DNA from: Candidatus Chloroploca sp. Khr17
GTDB lineage: Bacteria > Chloroflexota > Chloroflexia > Chloroflexales > Chloroflexaceae
Direction of reading: 5' to 3'
Assembly: GCF_004138165.1 (NCBI RefSeq)
Contig: NZ_RYFF01000034.1
Location: forward strand, 1 to 64,000
DNA: 64,000 nucleotides
Below, piece after piece: positions 16,915 to 26,102 of this stretch (the stretch's first letter is position 1; every line of letters begins with the position of its first letter). A program made the position numbers and the translations under genes. The notes below the pieces were generated by a model, which searched no databases, was not told the origin of the DNA, and was given only the letters and a program-made list of their open reading frames with translations.

Positions 16915-19900
16915 TTACGCATCGGGATAGCGCTGGCGCAGCACCGAGCGCGTCTGCGCATAACAACGACGCAGTTGGTCAATCAGTGTCGGCACATCGT
17001 TATCAGAGCGAACATCCTCAATTTGCTGGCAAATAGACCCCATTGCCTGCGCACCCATCTGGCGACTGCCCCCACGTAAGCGATGGGCTTCAGCCTGAAG
17101 CCGAGCGCGATCGTGTTCGACGGCGGCTGTTTCGAGGGCAGCGATCTGGGAGGGGATGCTCTCTTCAAAGAGATCAATCATGGTTGCAATAGCTTCGGGG
17201 CCATCCGAACCAAGGGCCGCCTGCAATTGATCAAGGATCTTCCAATCAAAGATTGCCTCGTGCGGCTGAGGGCAAAGGGGTAAGGCTTCAGGTTCAGGCT
17301 GATTGCCGAGGGGCGCATCACCAAGCACTCGTTTGAGATCACTCAATTGCACTGGCTTGCAGAGGTAGTCATCCATCCCGGCCTGCAGAGCGCGCTGACG
17401 GTTGGCCTCAAGGGTATCGGCGGTAAGTGCAATAATGCGAGGCTGGTTGATCGTGGTACCAAGCTCACGAATCATACGGGTCGCTGTTTCACCATCGAGT
17501 TCAGGCATCTGCATATCCATCAGGATGACATCATACGGATGCTGCTTGACGGCTTCGAGCGCTCGTTGACCATTGTTGACCATGGTCACCTGATGGCCCA
17601 TCCGACGCACAACGCGATCAATCACCTGCTGATTGATCGGGTTATCTTCGGCGATCAGGATCTGCAAGGGATGATCAAACTGAACGTGGAGTTCTACTGG
17701 CTGTGGTAACAGATCTTCGGTGGCAAGCGCAAAGGGCACACGCACCGTAAAGGTGGTGCCAACTCTGGGGCTACTCGCGACCTCAACGGTACCGTGCATC
17801 AAATCAAGCAACTGCCGCGTAATCGCCAGACCAAGGCCAGTCCCCCCATACCGACGCGAGGCATTGTTGTCGACCTGCACAAACGGCTCAAAGATATGTT
17901 CCGACTGCGCAGCAGTCATCCCAATGCCCGTATCGCGCACCTCAAAGGTTATCAGCACGGTCCCGTCAGCACAGGGGAACGCATCAGCCGTGAGCGTCAC
18001 TTTGCCCTGATTGGTAAATTTCACCGCATTGCCGAGCAAATTCAGCAGCACCTGGCGAAGGCGAGCTTCGTCGCCGACGAGCACGCGGGGGAGATCGGGG
18101 GTATAGGTATAACCGACGGTCAAGCCTTTCGCCTGGGCGGTATGTTTCACGAGATCGACCGTCGCGGCGAGCGAGGCATAGAGGTCAAACGGTGCCAGAG
18201 CGAGTTCGAGGCGGCCCGATTCGATCCGTGAGAGATCGAGGATATCGCTGAGCACAACGAGCAAGGCCTGGCCACCTGTATTGATCGTATCAGTCAAGAG
18301 GCGTTGCTCAGCGGTCAGTTCACTATCACGCAGCAAGGCAGTCATCCCAAGGACCGCATTCAGGGGCGTGCGAATTTCGTGGCTCATATGGGCAAGAAAA
18401 GCGCTTTTGGCCCTGGTCGCGGCCTCGGCGGCATCACGGGCCTGGGCAAGCTCGTGGGCGGCCTGCTGGCGCTCGGTAATATCAAGCGACAGACCATCCC
18501 AGACGATACTCCCATCGGCCTCACGGCGCGGGCGCGACGAAATATAGAGCCAGCGCTCGGTGCCATCGGGCAAGATGAAATGCACCACTTCGTTAAAGAG
18601 GCTCATCGCTTTGAACGAATGCAATTGAGCTACCAAGACGCGTTCACGTTCATCAGGGCTGATCAGATCATGCAATACCGACGAATCAACAAAGACCTCC
18701 TCAGGAGCAACGCCAAGCACCTGTTGCACGCCACCGCTAATGAAGAGATAGGAGGGTTGCATCGTCTGATCATGACGGTATTGATAGATGAACCCATTGG
18801 GCAAATTGTCACCCACAGCGCGTAGTTGAGCCTCACGTCTGCGCAGGTCACTCGACATCTCCCACTGTTGGAGAAACGCTGAGATCATCTCAACCGCCGT
18901 ATGCAACAAGCGTATGGTTGGTTCATCCCATGGCCTGGTTGCGTCACGATCACTCGCGACCAGATAGCCACGCCAGATACCATTGATGAAAACACCGGCA
19001 AGGCAGAGATTTGGGCGCTGATTGGCGTGGAAATAGGCGTAGAGCGAAGAATCGGGGGGAACGAGGTCATCAATTAGGCCAGTAATAGATTTGCCTCGTT
19101 GCAGATGCTCAAGGAGTTCTGGAGGAATATCGACAAATTCAACCGGACAAGCCTGATAGGGTGATGCAGCTTGATCCTGAGCGACCAGTTTGTGCTCGGC
19201 AATGCGAAAGGTTTCATCGGCGACCGGAAAGAGATTGATGCTCAAGCGGGTACAACCAATCGCCTGACGCAGAAGCGCAATAGCCTGTTGCACGACTGGT
19301 TGCCAGTCAGCAACATCCGTACTGGCGACAAGCAACATCCGTGAGCACTGTTCGAGGACTTCGGCATAGCGCAACTCGCGTGCGAGGGCCAACTCAGCTT
19401 CTTTACGCACGGTAATTTCCTGCACCGTACCGCTAAGTTGCACCACAACCCCCTCACGGATCACCGGTTGCCCCTGCGCACGCACCCAGATCCGGCGGCC
19501 CTGCGCCGTAATGAACGGCAACTCGAGATCCCAGGGGGTACCATGTTCCAGACCTTCATTGATCGCCGCCTGCAAGACGGGGCGAGCTTCGGGGGCATAG
19601 AAATTGATTGCCTCGTCAAGAGGAGGAGGTTCGCCCACGGGCAGATCGTGGATAGCATAGACCTGTTCCGACCACTGGACACGCCAGGTCGGGCAATCAA
19701 GCGTCCAACCGCCAACGCGGGCGATCTGGCCCACCTCGCGCAACAACGCTTCACGTTCTTGAAGCGCCCGAGCAGCCTCCCAACCCTCCACAAAGGTCAC
19801 GATCATCTCAGCAGCCGTACGCAGCAGTTGCAGCGCACCGGCATCCCATGAACGGCACCGCTGGTAGTCGAAGAGCATAATGTGACCCCACCAGCGCTCT

Positions 19901-21357
19901 TGCAGTTGCACCGCCTGAATGCAGAGTGATTTGAGGCCGCTGGACTCACAGGCACCCTGATAGATGGGATGGTCAGGAAACTGGCCTGCCACCGGGCCAT
20001 TGTACATGCCACCACCCTGTTGCCACACATTCAACACAGGAGGCAAATCCCGAACCGCTTCGGCAGGAAAAGGGCGCGCTGGCGGCAAACCAGGCCGATC
20101 ATTGCCAGCCAGATTCTGAAATGCGCGCTTCAATGTTGCTTCACCCAGCGCATAATGAGGATACCGGGCGAGCGAAATACGATCCGCGTCTACCGCTTCA
20201 CGGACAATGCCCAGCGCCTCATTCAAGGTCTGCTGCAAGGCTTGCTCGTTCTCCACCGCGATCAACAAGATCCGCGAGCACTGCGCCAGCGCCTCGGCAT
20301 ACTGCAACTGCCTGGACATCCGCTGCGCGGCCTGCTTGTACGAGGTAATATCCTGGACAGCGCCAGCATAATGCGGCACACCAGACGAGGCCTCGATCTT
20401 GCCGAGCAGACGAACCCAGATCGGTCGCCCGGCCAGCGTGAGGCTCGGAAGTTCCAGATCATACGGCTCACCGGTGGCCTCGAGCCGATCACATGCCTGG
20501 CGGAGGGTCGCCCAGGCTTCTGGGGGATAGAGTTGCTGCAACAACGCTTGATCAATCACCGTACCCAGGGGCACCTCGTGGATCCGGTACAACTCATCAG
20601 TCCAGGTAATCAAGCCATCGCGAGGGCCATAGGCCACCCCACCGACACTGGTGATATGCTGCGTCGCCTCAAGAAGAGAGAGCGCACGGCGCACCTCAGC
20701 CGTACGCTGGTCAACCTTGGCATCAAGGGAGGCATTGACCCGTTCTAACTCGGCGAGCGTCGCACGGGTCGTCTGGAGACTCGTTTGCAGCGCGGCAAGC
20801 AGGGAATTGACCATCAAGCCCAGGCCGGCGGCGATCGCAATGATCAACAACACATTATTGGTCAGCACGCGGGGATCAGTCACGTTACTCAGCGCAACAT
20901 AGGGATACGGCAAAAAGCCAGAGGCAAACCCGGCAAAGACGAGGGCGACCCCCATACTCCCCAGAATCCCAATCACGAGCGCCGGGCGTGAACCGAGCAA
21001 CAAGACCGCGAGCACAACATTGAGGGCAAGCAGGGCGGCATTGATCCCATAGAAGCCCATCGTCGCGAGCGCAAGCAGACACCCGAACAAAAAACTCCCG
21101 AGCAAGAGAAAGCTGCGCAGCCGATCATCAAGGCGAGGCAAGAGCGCCAGCACCACAACCAGCACCGCAAAACAAAAGCTCCACACGGCCATCGGCCAGC
21201 GTCCAAACTGGAGATGCAGAAAGGCATCAAAGAGCAGGACGGGAATCCCAATGAAGGCAAAGATCTTGAGCAGCAGGCTGATCGTGCGCTGACGCCAGAC
21301 AACGAGCGGATCATCACGCAAAGTTTGTTGAGAAGTTGAGTGCGATGCAGGTACCAT
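16915..21357 (-). CDS. Large hybrid sensor histidine kinase (TM, PAS/GAF array, HisKA, HATPase, REC, Hpt)
   Basis: The 1480-residue tripartite kinase carries a complete phosphorelay in one chain. About six membrane helices (30-190) are followed by a coiled coil (ATLAELERVNASLDAKVDQRT). A PAS/GAF array spans about 225-960, with two near-repeated PAS modules (GGVAYGPRDG... and GGWTLDCPTW...), two GAF-like modules (YAEALAQCSRILLIA and YAEVLEQCSRMLLVA) and a final PAS-PAC. HisKA has phospho-acceptor His993 (HMSHEIRTPLN). HATPase has LLNLLGNAVKF, DTGIGM and GGTGLGLAI. The receiver has Asp1281 (LMDMQMPELDG), and the Hpt has His1425 (AHRLRGGS). The output is probably the GGDEF regulator encoded 18 bases upstream. 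The sensed signal is unknown. Confidence 0.93.
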   Translation of the reverse strand: MVPASHSTSQQTLRDDPLVVWRQRTISLLLKIFAFIGIPVLLFDAFLHLQFGRWPMAVWSFCFAVLVVVLALLPRLDDRLRSFLLLGSFLFGCLLALATMGFYGINAALLALNVVLAVLLLGSRPALVIGILGSMGVALVFAGFASGFLPYPYVALSNVTDPRVLTNNVLLIIAIAAGLGLMVNSLLAALQTSLQTTRATLAELERVNASLDAKVDQRTAEVRRALSLLEATQHITSVGGVAYGPRDGLITWTDELYRIHEVPLGTVIDQALLQQLYPPEAWATLRQACDRLEATGEPYDLELPSLTLAGRPIWVRLLGKIEASSGVPHYAGAVQDITSYKQAAQRMSRQLQYAEALAQCSRILLIAVENEQALQQTLNEALGIVREAVDADRISLARYPHYALGEATLKRAFQNLAGNDRPGLPPARPFPAEAVRDLPPVLNVWQQGGGMYNGPVAGQFPDHPIYQGACESSGLKSLCIQAVQLQERWWGHIMLFDYQRCRSWDAGALQLLRTAAEMIVTFVEGWEAARALQEREALLREVGQIARVGGWTLDCPTWRVQWSEQVYAIHDLPVGEPPPLDEAINFYAPEARPVLQAAINEGLEHGTPWDLELPFITAQGRRIWVRAQGQPVIREGVVVQLSGTVQEITVRKEAELALARELRYAEVLEQCSRMLLVASTDVADWQPVVQQAIALLRQAIGCTRLSINLFPVADETFRIAEHKLVAQDQAASPYQACPVEFVDIPPELLEHLQRGKSITGLIDDLVPPDSSLYAYFHANQRPNLCLAGVFINGIWRGYLVASDRDATRPWDEPTIRLLHTAVEMISAFLQQWEMSSDLRRREAQLRAVGDNLPNGFIYQYRHDQTMQPSYLFISGGVQQVLGVAPEEVFVDSSVLHDLISPDERERVLVAQLHSFKAMSLFNEVVHFILPDGTERWLYISSRPRREADGSIVWDGLSLDITERQQAAHELAQARDAAEAATRAKSAFLAHMSHEIRTPLNAVLGMTALLRDSELTAEQRLLTDTINTGGQALLVVLSDILDLSRIESGRLELALAPFDLYASLAATVDLVKHTAQAKGLTVGYTYTPDLPRVLVGDEARLRQVLLNLLGNAVKFTNQGKVTLTADAFPCADGTVLITFEVRDTGIGMTAAQSEHIFEPFVQVDNNASRRYGGTGLGLAITRQLLDLMHGTVEVASSPRVGTTFTVRVPFALATEDLLPQPVELHVQFDHPLQILIAEDNPINQQVIDRVVRRMGHQVTMVNNGQRALEAVKQHPYDVILMDMQMPELDGETATRMIRELGTTINQPRIIALTADTLEANRQRALQAGMDDYLCKPVQLSDLKRVLGDAPLGNQPEPEALPLCPQPHEAIFDWKILDQLQAALGSDGPEAIATMIDLFEESIPSQIAALETAAVEHDRARLQAEAHRLRGGSRQMGAQAMGSICQQIEDVRSDNDVPTLIDQLRRCYAQTRSVLRQRYPDA

Positions 21358-21375
21358 AAGCTACCAACCATATGT

Positions 21376-22320
21376 TCAGGTCTGTCTAAGATGGGCATAA
21401 CAGACAACCCGATTACGGCCACGATGTTTCGCCGCATAGAGCGCATGGTCGGCAGCGGCAACCAGAGCATCGAGATCAGGTAACTCGGCAGAAGTGTTGG
21501 CAACCCCAATGCTCATTTGGAGCGCAATCTGTTGATGATTGGGCAACACAAGCGGCTGCGTCGCGATCTGTTCACGCATCCGCTCGGCGATACAACACGA
21601 AGCTTCAACACTAGTTCCAGGCAGCAGCACCAGGAACTCTTCACCACCCCAGCGTCCCACGCGGTCATACGAACGCAAGACACTGCGCAAAAGTGACGCA
21701 ACATGGATCAGGGCCTGATCGCCAATAATATGACCATAACGATCATTCACCTGCTTGAAGTGATCAATATCAAGCAAGGCAATCGCCAGCATCTGACCGG
21801 TGCGTTTGGCACGATTCAATTCGAGATGGGCCTGACTCACCACGCCCTGACGATTAAAGAGCCCGGTCAGCGGATCATGATCAGCCTGATACTGAAACTC
21901 ATTCGCCAGTTCTTGCAGACGAGTATTGGCCTCACGCAGATCTTGTTCAAGGCGAAAGATCCGGGAGGCAACCGCGAGGCGCGCCCGCAATTCATCGGGG
22001 TCAACCGGTTTGACCAGGTAATCGTCGGCGCCGGCATCGAGACCGTGGATGCGGTCGGTACGCTGATCGCGCACGGTCAACAAGAGGCACGAGATATAAT
22101 GAGGCAAAGGAGCAGCGCGAATGCGGCGGATCAGGCTGGGGCCATCGAGTCCGGGCATTTGCCAATCGGTAATCAACAGCGCAATATTTTCGCGCTGGAT
22201 CACCTCCCATGCCTGCAACCCATCTTCGGCAATCAGAACCTCATAGCCAAAGGCGCGAACAAGCGCACACACCGCATGACAGACGAGGGGATCGTCATCG
22301 GCAACCAGTACGCGCATCAT
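21376..22320 (-). CDS. Response regulator with GGDEF diguanylate cyclase output
   Basis: Residues 1-120 form a receiver with the acidic pocket VADDD and phospho-acceptor Asp52 (LLITDWQMPGLDG), plus Lys in YLVKPVD. A short coiled-coil linker (EQDLREANTRLQELANEFQYQ) leads to a GGDEF domain with the active GGEEF signature at 225-229. The inhibitory RxxD (RSYD, 216-219) lies exactly five residues before it, so product inhibition by c-di-GMP is expected. DHDPLTGLFNR and DIDHFKQVNDRYGH are canonical. It makes c-di-GMP from two GTP when phosphorylated. It is first in an operon with the 1480-residue hybrid kinase, its likely partner. Confidence 0.94.
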   Translation of the reverse strand: MMRVLVADDDPLVCHAVCALVRAFGYEVLIAEDGLQAWEVIQRENIALLITDWQMPGLDGPSLIRRIRAAPLPHYISCLLLTVRDQRTDRIHGLDAGADDYLVKPVDPDELRARLAVASRIFRLEQDLREANTRLQELANEFQYQADHDPLTGLFNRQGVVSQAHLELNRAKRTGQMLAIALLDIDHFKQVNDRYGHIIGDQALIHVASLLRSVLRSYDRVGRWGGEEFLVLLPGTSVEASCCIAERMREQIATQPLVLPNHQQIALQMSIGVANTSAELPDLDALVAAADHALYAAKHRGRNRVVCYAHLRQT

Positions 22321-22353
22321 TGCTTTTCCTTCACCCCACGAGACAAGTTTTGC

Positions 22354-22368
22354 TATAGCACTGCTATA
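22354..22368. promoter_or_regulatory. Palindrome in the promoter region of the GGDEF regulator operon
   Basis: TATAGCA-C-TGCTATA is a perfect 7-1-7 palindrome, 34 bases upstream of the regulator start. It overlaps possible -10-like TATA sequences and could be an operator. AAGGA precedes the ATG. Confidence 0.4.
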
Positions 22369-22407
22369 TCGTCTAGGGCTACTATAGCTGCAATACCTTA
22401 ATCATGA

Positions 22408-22656
22408 TACCATGAATATGTATCGAGAGAACTACCACTCAATGAACGCGATACGGTCGTCAAGCGCAACGACTACGCCGAGGCCGCCATCCCCGAGTAC
22501 TGGATTGTCGATCCTACGAGCGAGACGATTACGGTGCTGACCCTGGTTGGTTCATCGTATCAGGAATACGGTCTGTTTGCCCGCGGCACCACGGTTAGGT
22601 CGGCCTTGCTGGAGGGGTTGGCCTTGTCGGTTGATGCTGTGTTTGACGCAAACTGA
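22408..22656 (+). pseudogene. Uma2-family (DUF820) C-terminal fragment
   Basis: Translating from 22408 gives a frame with EYVSRELPLNERDTVVKRND and then YAEAAIPEYWIVDP, followed by TITVLTLVGSSYQEYG and a terminal GLALSVDAVFDAN. This is the distinctive C-terminal half of a Uma2 family endonuclease-like protein. The N-terminal half is absent and a stop codon stands at 22405-22407, so this is a remnant. A complete Uma2 gene is at 62743. The fragment ends in a strong hairpin. Confidence 0.75.
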
Positions 22657-22687
22657 GGCAATGGCACGTTGCCTCAGTTTGCGTCAA
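22643..22687 (+). terminator. Hairpin at the end of the Uma2 remnant
   Basis: TTGACGCAAACTGAGGCAA and its exact complement form a 19-base stem with a 7-base loop, overlapping the last codons and stop. Confidence 0.6.
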
Positions 22688-22710
22688 GATCAGGTTTTGC
22701 GCCCTAGAAC

Positions 22711-22789
22711 CAGTATCTTGCAAAGAAGGCGTTTGTTTTGACGCAAAGGCGCAAAGGCGCAACGTTTTTCGCGTAGGTGAGCGAACCCT
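22711..22789 (+). repeat. Truncated copy of the GCGCAAAG element
   Basis: CAGTATCTTGCAAAGAAGGCG, then TTGTTTTGACGCAAAGGCGC, then GCGTAGGTGAGCG follow the element at 58784-58908 closely. The right end is replaced by the 3' end of the glycoside-hydrolase gene. Confidence 0.7.
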
Positions 22790-24718
22790 CTACGGGGCGA
22801 GGCTTACACCAAGGCGACTGAGTTGGACGCGGTTGGCCGGCGGTAGATCGGGGTGGTCTTCGAAGCGGGCACGTTCGAAATATTGCACGCTCAGGGTGCG
22901 TCCGTTTTCGACGGTTTCGCTGGCTGGTTCGCTGATGGGGAAGCCAAAGGTCGCGAGGCCACCATTGCGTTCCCAGTAGGCCCGAAAGGGTGGGCAGAGG
23001 CTGTGGCGGGTTTCGGGGAAGTAGCGACAGCCTGCGGGTGCCCCGTCAACGGTGGGGAGGTTGCGCCAATCAACCCCCTGGCGAGCGAGGTATTCAACCC
23101 CGACGAGGCCAATCAGTACGTCGTTGGGCGACCGGTGCTGAGGATGGCTCTCGAAGCGGGTGCGTTCGAACCATTGCACGATCCGTTCGACCCCGTCGCT
23201 GCCGCGTTCGAGGCGTTCGGGGGTGATGGGCAAACCGTAGATCGCCAGTCCGCCGCCGCGCTCCCAGGTGCGCAGGAAGCTGCCGCGGATGCTCTGCCCG
23301 GTTTCGGCAAAGCTGCGACTGCCGCCAGTGACCTGACGGATGTAGATCGGGTGTTCGGTGATGGTCAACCGGGCCACACCTCCGCCAAGTTCGCGCAGCC
23401 GTCCATCGCGTTCGATTAGGGTTGCACTCAGACCGGCAGCTAGCGGGAAGTCGACCGTGCGCTGACCGCTGATTGTCCAGAGCACGTCAACGACGCCGCC
23501 GTCGGGCAGGGTGAAGCGATGGTTCGCGAGTACACCCTGGCGGTGGAGTGATCCGGTGCCCTGGTAACGGGCAAATTGAAGTTGCGAAACCATCGTGCCA
23601 TAGGCTTGATAGGCGGGTTTGGGGCTCAGGTCATCATTGAGAATAGCGGCAGGCCCCCAGGGTTGCTGGCCGCCCTTGAATTTATCGCTGAATTGAAAAT
23701 AGCTGACGTGTTCGATACCCGCAGCCGCGGCGAGCACAAAGGTGCGTACCATATAGTTGGCCTGTTCTTCGCCATTCTTGGCAAACTGGGGCGGACACGC
23801 ACTCCCGCAGGTGCTCCAGCCTACTTCGGTAATCCAGATCGGCTTGCCGCCACCGCGGGCGGCGACCCAGCGCTTGGCCAGTTCGAGGCGCCCGGGGATG
23901 GTGACGTCGAAGCGTTCACGGGGATTGATGAGGGCGGGATTGTCGGGGGCGTGGTCGATGAGCCAGGGATGGATCGAGAGCACATCAAAGCTGTCCCACC
24001 CGGCAAGGTCAACCACCCGATCGAGGAACCCCTTTTCGCCGACGGCATCGAAGACATAGACGCCACCGACAAGCACCAGGGCAGTCGGATCGGCGGCTCG
24101 GATGGCCGCTGAGGCTTTGCGAAGCATTTCGGCGTAGGCGACAGGATCGGCCCTGGGCAGCCATGTTCCGTCCATATCGGGTTCATTCCAGATTTCCCAG
24201 GCGGCGATCCGTGGTGAGCCAGGGGCATCTTGGGAGCCATCGCCATCGTAGCGTTCGACGACCTGGCCGACCCAGCGGGCAAAGGCGTCCATATCAGTTG
24301 GCGCACACCAGTACGCGGGTTCGTTGACGCGGCGAGCGTGCGCGACACAGGCGGGATCGCGGTACTCTTCAGGAGTTGTAAGGAGCATGCCAATAATGCC
24401 AATGCCAGCCTCGGCGAGCATCGCGATCCGGCGGTCATAGAAATCGTTCCGGGCCTCACGGCCCCAGCATGCCCAGCAGATCTCTTCACGCGTCCAGCGT
24501 GCGCCAATTGTCCCAGCGAGGCGGACGAGTTGGGCAGCTTCGGCTTCAGAGCGTTCGCGCCCGGTGATATACATATTGAGGCCAAAGAGTGAAGGTGGCA
24601 ACCCTGGCTGGCGTGCTGCGAGTGGGGCTGCCTGGACGATTGGGGTAGCGGGGGGTAACAGGCCTATGGTAATCAGGATCATTATGACAATGATCATCAG
24701 TGGAGACAAACGCATCAT
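22790..24718 (-). CDS. Secreted glycoside-hydrolase-like TIM-barrel protein with two C-terminal LGFP-like repeats
   Basis: The 642-residue exported protein has a signal peptide ending near AAPLA (about residue 31-34). A TIM-barrel of the GH5/GH39 clan (about 40-400) has the acid/base Glu in WEIWNEPDMDG and the nucleophile Glu in PIWITEVGWSTCG. A beta segment (400-465) follows. Two tandem repeats of about 75-80 residues (470-545 and 563-640) end it. Each reads F..TG/TRHS...F..WE+.GGLA.(Y/F)G.PI followed by VQ(W/Y)FER.RFE.HP. These resemble cell-wall-associated LGFP-type repeats. Cys pairs (CWACW, CGSAC) may form disulfides. It is expected to cleave a beta-linked glycan outside the cell; the substrate is unknown. 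Confidence 0.82.
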   Translation of the reverse strand: MMRLSPLMIIVIMILITIGLLPPATPIVQAAPLAARQPGLPPSLFGLNMYITGRERSEAEAAQLVRLAGTIGARWTREEICWACWGREARNDFYDRRIAMLAEAGIGIIGMLLTTPEEYRDPACVAHARRVNEPAYWCAPTDMDAFARWVGQVVERYDGDGSQDAPGSPRIAAWEIWNEPDMDGTWLPRADPVAYAEMLRKASAAIRAADPTALVLVGGVYVFDAVGEKGFLDRVVDLAGWDSFDVLSIHPWLIDHAPDNPALINPRERFDVTIPGRLELAKRWVAARGGGKPIWITEVGWSTCGSACPPQFAKNGEEQANYMVRTFVLAAAAGIEHVSYFQFSDKFKGGQQPWGPAAILNDDLSPKPAYQAYGTMVSQLQFARYQGTGSLHRQGVLANHRFTLPDGGVVDVLWTISGQRTVDFPLAAGLSATLIERDGRLRELGGGVARLTITEHPIYIRQVTGGSRSFAETGQSIRGSFLRTWERGGGLAIYGLPITPERLERGSDGVERIVQWFERTRFESHPQHRSPNDVLIGLVGVEYLARQGVDWRNLPTVDGAPAGCRYFPETRHSLCPPFRAYWERNGGLATFGFPISEPASETVENGRTLSVQYFERARFEDHPDLPPANRVQLSRLGVSLAP

Positions 24719-24833
24719 GTGGGGGAAACCTCATTGGGCCTAAGAGAAGGCTTTAGGAAATAGGAAATAGGACGAAGCGGCACGTTTCGTCGTCGGACTA
24801 AGCGGTCTGTAACCTAAGTTTTCTGGGGTCGTT

Positions 24834-24921
24834 CGCCGACCACGAATGGGGGCACGAATAAACGAAGAGCGCATGGGGCAGCCCATCTTCGTTTATTCGT
24901 GCTCAGTATTCGTGGTCGGCG
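24834..24921. repeat. Long composite hairpin
   Basis: Outer arms CGCCGACCACGAAT (24834-24847) and ATTCGTGGTCGGCG (24908-24921) enclose inner arms GCACGAATAAACGAAG (24852-24867) and its complement (24887-24902). It sits in the 24719-25082 spacer between divergent genes, which also has ACGCAGAGGCGCAGAGGCGC tandem units at about 25012-25047. Confidence 0.8.
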
Positions 24922-25082
24922 GCGCGACCGGAAAACTTACTTCACAGACTACGAAGCGGTGCGGTTGAGCAGTCGGGTCATAGGATACCATATCTCGGCG
25001 TTTCGTTTTAACGCAGAGGCGCAGAGGCGCAGAGGCGCAAGGGACTTGACGCCAGAGCTAGATTCGGGGTACCCTCAATAGT

Positions 25083-26018
25083 ATGAACACAACAAAACGC
25101 ATCATTCTCACTGGGGCAACCGGGTTGGTCGGACGGAAGCTTTTTGCGGCGCTACGCGAGCGCGGCTATGCGGTCGTTATCTTTTCGCGCAATCCTGATG
25201 CGGCGCGTCGGGTCTTGCCAGGGGCGGCGGAGTATATCGCGTGGTCGCCGGCGGAGGATGGCCCCTGGGCGGCGGCGATTGATGGGGCGCATGCCATTAT
25301 CAATTTAGCCGGGGCACCGATTTCGCAGGGGGTGATCGGTGTGCGGTGGACACCGGCGTACAAAGAAGAGATTCTGAGTAGTCGGGTGATCGGGACACGC
25401 GGATTGGTGAAGGCGATTGCTGCGGCACAAAACCGCCCGACGGTACTGGTCAATGCCTCGGCGGCGGGCTTTTACGGGTATAGCACCACGGCCACCTTTG
25501 ATGAGGACTCGCCGGCAGGCAGCGACTTTGTGGCCAAGGTGAGCATCGCCTGGGAGCGTGAGGCGCAACGGGCGAGCGAGTATGGGGTGCGGGTGGCCTT
25601 TATTCGTACCGGCATTGTGCTTGATCCTGACGCCGGGGCGCTTGGGCAGATCTTGATCCCGTTTCGGGTGCGCGCTGGCGGCCCGATTATGCCGGGCGCG
25701 CAATACTATTCGTGGATTCACCCTGATGACGAGATCGGGCTCTTTCTCTTTGCGCTTGAGAACGAACAGATCAGTGGCCCGCTCAACGGTACAGCCCCAA
25801 ACCCCGAGACCAACCGCGACTTCTCTGAGATTCTCGGCAAAGTGATCGGGTCGCCCTCGTGGCTGGCGGTGCCCGAATTCAGCCTGCGGCTCACGCTTGG
25901 TGAAATGGCCGATCTGGTAGTCAAAGGCCAGCGCGTCGTACCGAACCGGGCGCAAAAACTCGGGTATACCTTTGCGTATACGGAATTGCGTCCGGCGTTG
26001 CAGGATCTGCTCGGGTAG
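25083..26018 (+). CDS. TIGR01777 family NAD(P)-dependent epimerase (YfcH-like)
   Basis: This 311-residue short-chain dehydrogenase-type protein has a Rossmann motif at its start (ILTGATGLVGRKLFAAL). VIFSRNPDAARR and HAIINLAGAPIS are family signatures of TIGR01777 proteins. The C-terminus (ELRPALQDLLG) fits the short DUF1731 tail. NASAAGFYGYS replaces a classic YxxxK. The substrate is unknown; relatives are cytoplasmic sugar-nucleotide-epimerase homologues, some implicated in cell division. No strong ribosome-binding site precedes ATG 25083. It is a single gene, divergent from the glycoside hydrolase and convergent with the oxidase cluster. Confidence 0.9.
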   Translation: MNTTKRIILTGATGLVGRKLFAALRERGYAVVIFSRNPDAARRVLPGAAEYIAWSPAEDGPWAAAIDGAHAIINLAGAPISQGVIGVRWTPAYKEEILSSRVIGTRGLVKAIAAAQNRPTVLVNASAAGFYGYSTTATFDEDSPAGSDFVAKVSIAWEREAQRASEYGVRVAFIRTGIVLDPDAGALGQILIPFRVRAGGPIMPGAQYYSWIHPDDEIGLFLFALENEQISGPLNGTAPNPETNRDFSEILGKVIGSPSWLAVPEFSLRLTLGEMADLVVKGQRVVPNRAQKLGYTFAYTELRPALQDLLG

Positions 26019-26029
26019 GTTCAGGCTCT

Positions 26030-26098
26030 GCGCCTTTGCGCCTCTGCGTTAAACTCAAGCACCCTTTTTAACGCAGAGACGCAGAGGCGCGGAGAGCA
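26030..26098. repeat. Inverted pair of GCGCAGAG-type tandem units
   Basis: GCGCCTTTGCGCCTCTGCGTTAA and AACGCAGAGACGCAGAGGCGCGG face each other around a short spacer, giving a potential hairpin between the convergent epimerase and oxidase genes. It may be their shared terminator. Confidence 0.65.
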
Positions 26099-26102
26099 AG
26101 GT

